The notes below the pieces were generated by a model. The model was not told the origin of the DNA and did not search any database. It was given only the letters and a program-made list of their open reading frames with translations. Shown here piece after piece: positions 16,159 through 24,296 of a stretch of 64,000 nucleotides of DNA. The translations under genes were made by a program, and so were the position numbers. Source of the stretch: DUML01 sp050949905 (GTDB taxonomy: Bacteria; Bacillota; Desulfitobacteriia; Desulfitobacteriales; Syntrophobotulaceae); NCBI GenBank assembly GCA_050949905.1, contig JBMNGP010000032.1:1-64000 (forward strand). The letters are read 5' to 3'. Position 1 is the stretch's first letter. Every line of letters begins with the position of its first letter.

Positions 16159-17829
16159 ATGAAAAAAATGTTATGTAACTCTCAAGAACTATTTGCCGGA
16201 ATTAAAGGAGCTTATCCGCGTGCTATGTTTAAGTCTGTGGGTTATACCCAAAAAGAATTAAGCAAGCCGTTAATAGGGGTAGTCTGTTCATGGTCGGAAA
16301 TGCATCCGGGAAGTTATCCCAATAAGGAGTTAGCACAGTTCGTAAAGAGCGGTATTTGGGCAGCCGGCGGAACTCCGGTTGAGTTTTATACAGTAGCCGT
16401 ATGTGATGCTATTGCCCAGGGAGTAGGTATGCACTATTCGCTCCCCAGCAGAGAGGTTGTTGCTGCCGAGATTGAAGTAATGGTCGGTTCCGGTGGTTTT
16501 GATGGACTGGTATTTTTGCCATCCTGCGATAAATCCCCTGGGGGCATGCTCATGGCAGCCGCTCGCCTTAATATTCCGACTATTTTCCTGCCACCCGGCC
16601 CTATGCTTTCTTATTATGATGAAAACGGTAAGCAAAGAATAATGTCTGATATTAAAGAGGCCATGGGTGCTTACCAAAAAGGATTTATCGATGAAAAACT
16701 CTTCGAAGCAATTGAATCTGATACTTGTACGACGGTAGGCGTTTGCGGCATGATGGGTACCGGTAATACAATGGGTTGCCTAATCGAAGCCTTGGGAATG
16801 AGTTTGCCAGGCACCTCTACCACTCCTTCGGTTTATGCCGAAAAAAGGCGTCAAGCTAAGCAAACAGGGGAACGGATTGTGGAGATGGTACGAGAAAATT
16901 TGCGCCCTTTACAAATTTTAACCCCGGCCGGCTTTGAAAATGCTGTGCGCTTTTTAATGGCCATCGGTGGTTCGACAAATGCTGTCCTTCATTTAGCGGC
17001 TATAGCCAACGAGGCGGGTGTAGAACTAACTCTTGAACAAATTGACCACTTATCGGAAAAGACCCCTTGTGTTGCTAAGTATAAGCCTTCCAGCAAGTAT
17101 ACTCTTTGGGACTTTTATGAAGCAGGTGGAGTGGGAGCAATCTATAAAGTAATCGAATCCTTGCTTAATCTTGATGTTTTAACGGTAACAGGCCAACCAA
17201 TAAAAACTTATCTCAGGGATGTTCGTAAATGGGAAACTATTAGGACTTTGGAAAATCCTTGGCAGCCTAAAGGCGGGATAGTTGTTCTTAAAGGTAATTT
17301 AGCTCCTGACGGTGCTGTCCTTAAAGTAAGTGGGCTCAAAGATGCCCGTACAAAGCAAGTGGGTCCGGCTAAAGTTTTCGAATCCGAAGAGGACCTGATG
17401 GAACATATTGTGCACAAAGAAGTAAAACCGGGTGATATCTTGGTGATTCGTTATGAGGGACCGGCAGGAGGACCCGGGATGAGAGAAATGTCTATTCCTG
17501 CCGCTTTACTAACAGGGATGGGTTTAGGAGATAGTGTCGCTATGATCACGGACGGACGTTTTTCCGGAGCTACCAGGGGCTTTTGTATCGGACATGTTTC
17601 GCCTGAGGCCCAAATAGGCGGACCGATAGCTATTGTTCAAGATGGCGACTTAATTGAAATCGATATTTGCAACAAAAAGTTAAATATTATGCTTAGTGAA
17701 GAAGAAATTCAAAAGCGCTTATCGGCAATGGTACCGAGGAAGCTTCCTGTTGATAGGGGGTATCTGGGAATCTATAGTCGCAATGTCGGTCAAGCGCATA
17801 GGGGTGCCGTTTTGGAAAATAAGGGGTAA
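16159..17829 (+). CDS. IlvD/Edd-family iron-sulfur dehydratase (sugar-acid or dihydroxy-acid type)
   Basis: A 556-residue dehydratase that removes water from 2,3-dihydroxy acids to give 2-oxo acids. Cluster and metal residues are visible: Cys and Lys in PSCDKSPGGM (about residue 123), the second Cys motif DTCTTVGVCGMMGTGNTM (about 188-205) and the C-terminal TDGRFSGATRGFCIGHVSPE with the catalytic Ser. A true biosynthetic ilvD usually sits with other branched-chain genes; here none are present, and the neighbours are catabolic, so a sugar-acid dehydratase is more likely. A 98-base gap separates it from the dehydrogenase gene. Confidence 0.82.
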   Translation: MKKMLCNSQELFAGIKGAYPRAMFKSVGYTQKELSKPLIGVVCSWSEMHPGSYPNKELAQFVKSGIWAAGGTPVEFYTVAVCDAIAQGVGMHYSLPSREVVAAEIEVMVGSGGFDGLVFLPSCDKSPGGMLMAAARLNIPTIFLPPGPMLSYYDENGKQRIMSDIKEAMGAYQKGFIDEKLFEAIESDTCTTVGVCGMMGTGNTMGCLIEALGMSLPGTSTTPSVYAEKRRQAKQTGERIVEMVRENLRPLQILTPAGFENAVRFLMAIGGSTNAVLHLAAIANEAGVELTLEQIDHLSEKTPCVAKYKPSSKYTLWDFYEAGGVGAIYKVIESLLNLDVLTVTGQPIKTYLRDVRKWETIRTLENPWQPKGGIVVLKGNLAPDGAVLKVSGLKDARTKQVGPAKVFESEEDLMEHIVHKEVKPGDILVIRYEGPAGGPGMREMSIPAALLTGMGLGDSVAMITDGRFSGATRGFCIGHVSPEAQIGGPIAIVQDGDLIEIDICNKKLNIMLSEEEIQKRLSAMVPRKLPVDRGYLGIYSRNVGQAHRGAVLENKG

Positions 17830-18130
17830 GCCCATAAAATTTGCAAGGAGTGTCGAGTAAGTATTCGTAATATTTATAAAATAAAAATAAGTCTAACAAT
17901 TGAGAAAGCAAATAAAGCAATAAACAAGTTTATTTATGCAGAGTTAACTTTTAATGTCTTCATATTTGATTAATGTAAATAGTTTAATACTATTTCACAT
18001 TAATAAATGTTAGGAAGGAGGGCTAGGATTTGTTCTTTTTGGAGATCTGCAGAAGAATCTGTAGGCTCCACGGAATGCACCATAGGGAGGGACTTTATTT
18101 GATTACCGATTTTATAAGGAGGAAAGAAAA
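17830..18130. other. Intergenic region before tctC
   Basis: About 300 AT-rich bases after the dehydratase. The first 180 show nothing definite. The last part has AAGGAGG at 18014 followed by a small open frame (18030-18134) and then the AAGGAGG of tctC. No clear promoter is visible. Confidence 0.4.
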
Positions 18131-18134
18131 ATGA
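18030..18134 (+). CDS. Possible 34-residue leader peptide overlapping tctC start
   Basis: A short TTG-started frame with AAGGAGG eight bases upstream; its TGA overlaps the tctC ATG (ATGA), the layout of translational coupling. The peptide is basic and resembles nothing I know. It may be chance; only the ribosome site and overlap support it. Confidence 0.25.
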   Translation: MFFLEICRRICRLHGMHHREGLYLITDFIRRKEK

Positions 18135-19154
18135 AAAGAAGCACAAAGTGGATAACGATTGTTATTTCTTGTCTGTTTATCTTAGCTACAGTTGTTGGTT
18201 GTAGCCAGCCTGCAGCTGCGCCCCAATCTGGGCAAGAACCTGCCGAGCAGCAGGGTTGGGTTCCTGAAAAGCCTTTCGAATTGCTAATTCCCATGGGTGC
18301 CGGCGGAGGTAGTGATGTTTTTGCCCGCAACCTGGTAAAGGTTATCGAGGATAATAATCTATGTCCCCAACCAATAGTAGTCGTAAATAAGCCAGGTGGT
18401 TCAGGTTCAATTGGGTGGACTTATGTAGCAAAAGACCATAGGGGCAATCCTTATGAGTTAAGTACAACCAGCTCCAGTTTTTACACAGGACCGTTGGCCG
18501 GACAATCGCCGGTATCCTATAAGGACTTTACTCACATTATTCAATTGTGTGAGGATCCTAATCTTATCTTAGTACCTGCGGATTCCGAATATCAGACCCT
18601 TCGAAGAATTATTGGAAGGTGCCAAAGCTAATCCTGGTGCAGTGAGTGCTGCGGGTTCCAGTGGTCTTTCGGTTGACGCCATTGCTTTCTATACCATGAG
18701 AGATGCTGCTGGAGTAGATATGAAATATGTTCCTTTTGAAGGCGGCGGCGATGTTTTAACTGCTATCATGGGAGGCCATGTTACTTTCGGTTACTTATCA
18801 CCAAGTGAAGCCGGTCCTCAAATTGAAGCAGGCAGAGTAAAGGCTCTCGCTGTTACCACCGCTGAACGTATGGGTGGTAACATGGCTGATGTTCCTACAG
18901 TTAAAGAATGTGGCTATGATGTAGTCATAGCTCAAGGACGTGGAGTTGTCGCACCTTTGGATATACCTGCCGAGGCCGTTGAGTATTTGGAAGATATGTT
19001 TAGAAAAGCAGCCCAAACACCGGAGTGGCAAGATTTTCTAGCTAAAAATTTCATGGAAGAAAGACTCTTGGGTGCTGAAGAATTCACCAAGCATAGTGAG
19101 GAAACCAGCAAAATGTTTGAGAAATACCTTACCGAGATTGAAAAAGCTAAATAA
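18131..19154 (+). pseudogene. tctC: TctC-family solute-binding lipoprotein, frameshifted as read
   Basis: The extracytoplasmic substrate-binding subunit of a tripartite tricarboxylate-type transporter. An N-terminal signal with lipobox (ATVVGCSQ, Cys near residue 23) is followed by PFELLIPMGAGGGSDVFAR, VVVNKPGGSGSIGW and, after the frame break, AAGSSGLSVDAIAF, KYVPFEGGGDVLTAIMGGH and GYLSPSEAGPQIEAGRVKAL. The break is near 18598: CCC in AGACCCTTCG; with CC the frame continues as TFEELLEGAKA, giving about 340 residues, normal for TctC. Probably a functional gene with one sequencing error. Its permease partners tctB and tctA lie 1.6 kb downstream, separated by the first Fe-S module, an unusual arrangement. 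Confidence 0.85.
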
Positions 19155-19176
19155 CTGGAATTCTGGAATTAAAGAG

Positions 19177-19199
19177 GAGGAGGCCCCCAATGCCTCCTC
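19177..19199 (+). terminator. GC-rich hairpin after tctC
   Basis: Perfect 8-base stem GAGGAGGC / GCCTCCTC with a seven-base loop 23 bases after the tctC stop. There is no T-tract, so it may stabilise the tctC message or limit read-through rather than end transcription. Confidence 0.5.
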
Positions 19200-19317
19200 T
19201 CCCCAACAATCAGATGATCGTTGGAAAAATATGTGTTTATTTTATGGTACACTTTATAACAATTTCTGTAAAGGTTAAAGTCTGAAAAGTTTAAATTTGG
19301 TAGTAGGAGAGTAAAAG

Positions 19318-20058
19318 ATGTTAATAGATAAGGAAAAGTGCAGTGGTTGTGGTATATGTATACCATTTTGCCCCTACGGAGCTATTAGTCTTGTAGATGG
19401 GATAGCGGTTATCGACCAGGAGCTTTGTGTGGAATGTGGAACCTGTATCCGTTCTCGAGTAGTTAAATGCCCTAAAAATGCTATTTATGAACCTAGGGAA
19501 CAAATTGTGGGAACTCCCAGAGAGATTCGGCGCTTTTTCAGTGATCCGGCTACTTCTCACGGTGTTACAGGTGTGCCTGGAAGGGGAACAGAAGAAGTCA
19601 AAACGAATGATGTAACGGGTAGGGTTTGTCGTGGCGAAATCGGGATCGCTATTGAAATGGGCCGTCCCTGTTTGGGTACTAGCTTTGCTGAAGTGGAAAA
19701 AGTAACAATGGCTTTGGCTAAGTATGATATTCAATATGAGGAATGCAACCCTCTTACTCATCTTATGGCTGATCCGGCTAAAGGCACATTTAAAGAAGAA
19801 TATAAAAAGGAACGAGTTTTATCTGTAATTGTAGAGTTTGGTGCCAGGATCGAACAAACTGAAGAGATTTTATGGGCTATTAAAAAAATAGCTGAAGAAT
19901 TAGATACTGTTTTTTCGCTGGATCTTATGTGCTGTTTTGATGAAGACGGTAGGATCCCAGTGCTACCTACCCTCCAGAAACTAGGAATGAATCCCAGACA
20001 AAATGCTAAAGTGAACTTAGGGATGGGTAGACCATATAAAATAATTCGTGAAGCGTAG
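19318..20058 (+). CDS. Dicluster ferredoxin-like protein with conserved C-terminal domain, module copy 1
   Basis: A 246-residue protein of a type I cannot name. The first 60 residues are a two-cluster ferredoxin: CSGCGICIPFCPYGAI then CVECGTCIRSRVVKCP, the latter with a longer gap before the last Cys than usual. About 180 further residues form a separate domain with conserved blocks GRGTEEVKTNDVT (about 98-110), GIAIEMGRPCLGTSF, ECNPLTHLM and NLGMGRP near the end. A paralog lies at 22822-23544, each followed by an MTHSLHR gene. No membrane segment or signal is seen, so it should be cytosolic. An electron-transfer subunit of an enzyme acting on the imported acid is possible but unproven. AGGAG precedes the ATG. 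Confidence 0.8.
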   Translation: MLIDKEKCSGCGICIPFCPYGAISLVDGIAVIDQELCVECGTCIRSRVVKCPKNAIYEPREQIVGTPREIRRFFSDPATSHGVTGVPGRGTEEVKTNDVTGRVCRGEIGIAIEMGRPCLGTSFAEVEKVTMALAKYDIQYEECNPLTHLMADPAKGTFKEEYKKERVLSVIVEFGARIEQTEEILWAIKKIAEELDTVFSLDLMCCFDEDGRIPVLPTLQKLGMNPRQNAKVNLGMGRPYKIIREA

Positions 20059-20069
20059 GAGGACAAATT

Positions 20070-20705
20070 ATGACTCACTCATTACATCGGAGAGGTACGA
20101 ATGAATCACTTGAGAATGATTATGTAATGTTGATTACGGCAGCATCGGGGATAAACCATGTGGGTTCCAAAGAACTCATGAGTAAAGTGCTTGATGTAGT
20201 CTGGGAGATAGGACCGGATAATATTGGTTCTAATGAATCGGGAACAATACTCTCCGGAGTTACAGTAGAAGAAATTAGGGCTAGTTTTACAGATGTTCCG
20301 CGGGTGCGTTGTAATTATGCGAGTAAGCAAAAAGCATTTGCCTGTATAAAAAAATTGAAAGAGCTGGATACAGGGATGTCGGTAACCGTTAGTGGGCCGA
20401 CCGGTGATATTTTGAGTATGTGCCGTGAACTTGCTATTAAACCTCATTCTATTAACTTATCTTTGGATATATGGGGCAAAAAAGAAAAGCTGCCTTCGGA
20501 GGAAGTGCTGGAGCTTCTTACGATGTGCGGTCACGGTTTAATATCCAAATACTTGATTGAAGAAATTATTGATAAAGTAAAAAAGGGTAAAATGACCCCG
20601 AAAAAAGCAGCGGAAAAAATTGGACACCCTTGTGTCTGTGGGATATATAACCCTGTAAGGGCGGAAGAATTACTCCAAAAATACGTTCCGAGAGATAAAA
20701 GCTAG
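20070..20705 (+). CDS. Cys-rich MTHSLHR protein of unknown function, module copy 1
   Basis: A 211-residue soluble protein not recognised as any named family. It starts MTHSLHRRG, and shares with its paralog at 23549-24169 the blocks NHVG, GP-NIGS, a Cys near residue 81, IKKLKELDTGMSV, a Cys followed by REL, KPHSINLSL, TMCGHGLIS, KMTPKKA, and the C-terminal HPCVCGIYNPVRAEELL. Five Cys and several His are kept in both copies, suggesting a metal or Fe-S site. Starts 11 bases after the ferredoxin-like gene with GTAGGAGGAC in the gap, so the two are surely co-translated and likely form a complex. Confidence 0.78.
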   Translation: MTHSLHRRGTNESLENDYVMLITAASGINHVGSKELMSKVLDVVWEIGPDNIGSNESGTILSGVTVEEIRASFTDVPRVRCNYASKQKAFACIKKLKELDTGMSVTVSGPTGDILSMCRELAIKPHSINLSLDIWGKKEKLPSEEVLELLTMCGHGLISKYLIEEIIDKVKKGKMTPKKAAEKIGHPCVCGIYNPVRAEELLQKYVPRDKS

Positions 20706-20759
20706 CAAAAACCTGGAATTGGTTATTATTCAACCGGCTAGAAGGAGGTGAGTTAGCCA

Positions 20760-21212
20760 GTGCGTATAGCTGATCGTATTGTTAGTATTGTATTAATAAT
20801 TGCTGGCATTCTGATTGTGAAAGAAGCAACAACCTTTGATTTCTTTGATGATGGTACACCTGGGCCAGGTTTTTTACCGCTATTTATTGGGGTTGCTATA
20901 ATTTTAGTAGCTCTAATTCCCCTTGTCCAAACCTTTACTAAGTTTGCCAGCAAAGAGGAAAGTCCGCTAAAATTGGGAGATTTTAAACCTTTTCTAATTT
21001 ATATAGGAAGTGGAGTAATATTAGTGTTACTCACCTCAGTTTTTGGGTTGCTTATTCCGCTAGGTTTATTTGTTGGCTTCACTTCTTGGATGATGGGTAC
21101 GAAAAGTGTTAAAACTCTTGCTTTGCTTGTCATCTTGACTCCGTTGATTACATTTGCTCTTTTTGACTATATTCTTGGAGTTCCATTACCCAAGGGCTTT
21201 CTCGGATTTTAG
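20760..21212 (+). CDS. tctB: TctB-family small membrane subunit of tripartite tricarboxylate-type transporter
   Basis: A 150-residue membrane protein with about four hydrophobic helices: residues ~5-23, ~39-58, ~77-100 and ~117-137. The DGTPGPGFLPLFIGVAI segment is typical of TctB. It pairs with TctA to form the membrane part of a secondary transporter driven by an ion gradient. GTG start at 20760 with GAAGGAGGTG upstream; tctA begins 11 bases after its stop. Confidence 0.85.
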   Translation: MRIADRIVSIVLIIAGILIVKEATTFDFFDDGTPGPGFLPLFIGVAIILVALIPLVQTFTKFASKEESPLKLGDFKPFLIYIGSGVILVLLTSVFGLLIPLGLFVGFTSWMMGTKSVKTLALLVILTPLITFALFDYILGVPLPKGFLGF

Positions 21213-21223
21213 GAGGTGATGTT

Positions 21224-22735
21224 GTGGAAGTATTGCAGAATCTCGTCTTTGGCTTTTCCGTAGTATTTGGTGAGCCAATATACCTTCTCTATTGCTTAGT
21301 TGGAGTTATTTTCGGGGTTATAATCGGAGCTTTACCAGGCCTCGGGCCTTCCGCCGGTTTGGCTATTATTCTCCCTATAACTTTTGGTATGAACCCAGTA
21401 GCCGGGATAATTATGATGGCCGGAATTTATTATGGTTCGATGTATGGGGGTTCGATTACCTCGATTTTAATCAATGTTCCCGGAGATCCGTCTTCAGTGG
21501 CCACTACTTTTGATGGCTACCCCCTAAGTAAAAAAGGACGGACCGGTCAAGCTTTAGGTATGGCAGCTTTTGCTTCAATTATTGGAGGTACCGTTTGTGT
21601 AATTCTGTTTATGTTTCTGGCGCCTGCCTTGGCCGAATTTGCTTTAACTTTCGGACCACCGGAATATTTTGCTTTAATGTTTTTAGGTCTAACGACAATT
21701 GCCGGCATGACCGGCAAGTATCCTTCCAAGGGATATTTGTCAGCACTGGTTGGTCTTTTTTTGGCCACTGTGGGTTTAGATTTGGTTCAAGGTATCCCCC
21801 GCTTCACTTTTGGTAATTGGAATCTGTATGAAGGAATTGATTTTATTCCTGTAGCTATGGGTCTTTTCGGGATTGCAGAGATTCTAACAGCCACTGCGGA
21901 AGATGATTTAACCAGTTTGAAAGTAAATAGGAAAGATATTACTTTCAAAAGATTACTTCCTAATAAGGAAGATTGGAAATTTTCTATTCCACACTTAGGC
22001 AGAAGTATTCCCCTGGGTTTTTTTATCGGAATGCTTCCGGGGGCCGGGGCTACTATTGCTTCCTTCATCTCTTATGGAACGGCCAGAAAGTTTTCTAAAC
22101 GGGGAGATCAATTTGGCACCGGAGTTATCGAAGGAGTTGCGGCTCCGGAGTCGGCGAATAACTCAGCCTCTATTGGCGCTATGGTCCCTTTGCTAACCTT
22201 GGGTGTCCCGGGGTCGGGGAGCACAGCGGTAATGTTGGGCGCCCTTATGATGTTTGGCTTAACACCCGGGCCGTTATTATTTGAGTATAACCCTGATTTT
22301 ATTTGGGGTTTAATCAGCAGCATGTATATTGGCAACTTATTCCTCTTGATTTTAGCTCTGTCGGCTCTACCTATCTTTGTAAGAGTTTTAAGAGTCCCCA
22401 CTCGCATTTTAAATCCAATAGTTATGGCCTTTATTTTGGTTGGTGCCTATAGTTTAAGTAATAGCATGTTTCATGTTATGCTAACTATTCTCTTTGGCGT
22501 GCTAGGGTTTTTCATGAAAAAACTATCCTTCCCGGCTGCTCCTATGGTTTTAGCCTTAGTTCTAGGCCGGTTGTTAGAAACTTCTTTAAGACAATCTATG
22601 ATAATTTCCAATGGAAGCCTAATGATTTTCTTTACCAGACCGATTTCTTGCGTCATTCTGACTATTGCTATACTAGCTATTCTTTGGCCATTTATTTCTA
22701 GATTTTTTAGAGCGATATTTATTAGGACTAAATAA
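21224..22735 (+). CDS. tctA: TctA-family large membrane subunit of tripartite tricarboxylate-type transporter
   Basis: A 503-residue permease with about 11-12 transmembrane helices. Family hallmarks are GVIIGALPGLGPSAGLAIILP (a loop of about 20 residues near residue 30), GIYYGSMYGGSITSILINVPG and the second, inverted GMLPGAGATIASFISYG plus EGVAAPESANNSA block. It carries the substrate handed over by the TctC lipoprotein. Start GTG 21224 follows AGGAGGTGAT; a TTG two bases before is also possible. The likely substrate is a carboxylate or sugar acid processed by the enzymes upstream. Confidence 0.92.
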   Translation: MEVLQNLVFGFSVVFGEPIYLLYCLVGVIFGVIIGALPGLGPSAGLAIILPITFGMNPVAGIIMMAGIYYGSMYGGSITSILINVPGDPSSVATTFDGYPLSKKGRTGQALGMAAFASIIGGTVCVILFMFLAPALAEFALTFGPPEYFALMFLGLTTIAGMTGKYPSKGYLSALVGLFLATVGLDLVQGIPRFTFGNWNLYEGIDFIPVAMGLFGIAEILTATAEDDLTSLKVNRKDITFKRLLPNKEDWKFSIPHLGRSIPLGFFIGMLPGAGATIASFISYGTARKFSKRGDQFGTGVIEGVAAPESANNSASIGAMVPLLTLGVPGSGSTAVMLGALMMFGLTPGPLLFEYNPDFIWGLISSMYIGNLFLLILALSALPIFVRVLRVPTRILNPIVMAFILVGAYSLSNSMFHVMLTILFGVLGFFMKKLSFPAAPMVLALVLGRLLETSLRQSMIISNGSLMIFFTRPISCVILTIAILAILWPFISRFFRAIFIRTK

Positions 22736-22821
22736 TTTCCTGTACGCCGATTTTTTTAAGGATGGAAGAAGTATAAGTCAGTATTTAAATAGTATTGCGT
22801 TAATGAAAGGAGAGGTGAGAT

Positions 22822-23544
22822 TTGAAAATAAACGAAGAAATTTGTATTGGCTGCGGAGAATGCCTGCCGTATTGCCCCATGGGAGCAATAGAGTTAAAAA
22901 CAGATGTTGCGCAAATTAATTGGGAAGAATGCGTGGAATGCGGTATTTGTGTGCGTCAGATAGATTGTCCGGTGGAAGCTTTTTATGAGCCGGAAGAGAC
23001 CAATCAGTGGCCACGTTCAGTGCGTAAAGTGTTTAGCGATCCTACTGCTAAACATGAGAATACCGGAGTAAGAGGGCGTGGTACTGAAGAAGTAAAAACG
23101 AATGATGTGACAGCACGATTTAAACGAGGGTTTTATGGGATGGCTTTAGAATTTGGTCGGCCGGGAGTAGGCACTCGCTTAGGCGATGTTGAAGTCATTA
23201 CTAAAGCATTAGCTGAAGAAGGTATTGAGTTTGAACCATGTAATCCTTTGACATTTCTGATGGAGGATGTACATACCGGGGTAATCAAAGAAGATGTTCG
23301 CAACGAAAAAGTGCTTTCGGCAATTGTTGAATTTGTAATCCCTCAGGTTGATTTAGAAAGAATTTGCTATAAAATACTTGAAGTTGCCCAACAAGCTAAT
23401 TGTATATTTTCTTGGGGTATTGTTGCCCGCTATGAGCCTGACGGCACCCTTCCGGTCGTTCAAAGGCTAGAAAAGATAGGGATTGAAGTGCCGAGAAATA
23501 TGAAAGTTAATGTTGGGTTAGGACGACCTTTAAAGGAGGAATAG
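22822..23544 (+). CDS. Dicluster ferredoxin-like protein with conserved C-terminal domain, module copy 2
   Basis: A 240-residue paralog of 19318-20058. Cluster motifs are CIGCGECLPYCPMGAI and CVECGICVRQIDCP (the last Cys spacing differs by two residues from copy 1). The same downstream blocks occur: GRGTEEVKTNDVT, MALEFGRPGVGTRLGDVE, PCNPLTFLM, VEF and NVGLGRP at the end. The two copies are clearly diverged rather than a recent duplication, so they may serve different partners or substrates. TTG start at 22822 follows AAGGAGAGGTGA. It begins 86 bases after tctA and is four bases before its partner gene. Confidence 0.8.
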   Translation: MKINEEICIGCGECLPYCPMGAIELKTDVAQINWEECVECGICVRQIDCPVEAFYEPEETNQWPRSVRKVFSDPTAKHENTGVRGRGTEEVKTNDVTARFKRGFYGMALEFGRPGVGTRLGDVEVITKALAEEGIEFEPCNPLTFLMEDVHTGVIKEDVRNEKVLSAIVEFVIPQVDLERICYKILEVAQQANCIFSWGIVARYEPDGTLPVVQRLEKIGIEVPRNMKVNVGLGRPLKEE

Positions 23545-23548
23545 AAAG

Positions 23549-24169
23549 ATGACTCATTCCTTACACAGGGTGGGACCTGAGGATACTTTTTTGGAAGACT
23601 ATGTTTTTATTGCCAGGCCGGCAATGGGTTATAATCACGTAGGTTGTACTCCAAAAATACAACGTATTTTGGAAATTGTTTTTGAACATGGGCCAACAAA
23701 TTTGGGCTCTTTGACTACCCAGGAAAATATGGCGATGGGTTTTGACCCTAAAACCTTGATGGCCAAAACTGAAGACAACTCTCCGGTCATGTGTTGTTTC
23801 CATGAACGGGAAAAACTTGTTAACGTTCTTAAAAAGCTAAAAGAAGAAGATTTAGGGATATCGGTTGTTGTCACGGGACTAAGAGACGAAGTTGAAGATA
23901 TCTGCAAAGAGGTAGGCCTAACTCCTCATTCTGTAGGTATATCACTCGGAGTTTTTGGTAAAGTGGATTTGCTCCCTGAGGAAAAAGTTTTATGTCACAC
24001 TACAATGTGTGGCCATGGGATGATAGCAGTGGGTCTGGTCAAGCAGATCCAAAAGGCTGTAACCGAGGGCAGGATGACTCCTAAAGAAGCTTCCCATATT
24101 TTAGCCAAGCCGTGTTATTGTGGAATTTTTAATCCGAAGAGAGCAGAGAAATTACTTGAAAGTGAATAA
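23549..24169 (+). CDS. Cys-rich MTHSLHR protein of unknown function, module copy 2
   Basis: A 206-residue paralog of 20070-20705. Shared blocks in the same order: MTHSLHRVG, NHVG, GPTNLGS, Cys at VMCCFHE, LKKLKEEDLGISV, Cys at DICKEVG, TPHSVGISL, TTMCGHGMIA, GRMTPKEA and KPCYCGIFNPKRAEKLL. No signal peptide or membrane helix. Keeping these five Cys positions in a diverged pair argues for a functional metal site. The gene is the last of the island on this strand; a hairpin follows at 24212-24240. Confidence 0.78.
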   Translation: MTHSLHRVGPEDTFLEDYVFIARPAMGYNHVGCTPKIQRILEIVFEHGPTNLGSLTTQENMAMGFDPKTLMAKTEDNSPVMCCFHEREKLVNVLKKLKEEDLGISVVVTGLRDEVEDICKEVGLTPHSVGISLGVFGKVDLLPEEKVLCHTTMCGHGMIAVGLVKQIQKAVTEGRMTPKEASHILAKPCYCGIFNPKRAEKLLESE

Positions 24170-24211
24170 TTGCCGGCGATTATTTTTTTCATATTCAATT
24201 GATTATTTGAG

Positions 24212-24240
24212 AATACTGGGCAATTTTTTTGCCTGGTATT
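24212..24240 (+). terminator. Hairpin after second Fe-S module
   Basis: AATACTGGGCA and TGCCTGGTATT form a stem with G-T pairs, with a T-rich loop, 43 bases after the stop. The T-tract lies in the loop, so termination is uncertain. Confidence 0.4.
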
Positions 24241-24296
24241 TAATGTTTTTATTCAATAAAAGGGCCGAATTCAATCTCTAAGGGAGCTGCGTAACC

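Noticed and set aside
16159..17829. Branched-chain amino acid biosynthetic ilvD
   Set aside because: No ilvB/H/C or leu genes adjoin it and it lies in a catabolic island; a biosynthetic role cannot be fully excluded.
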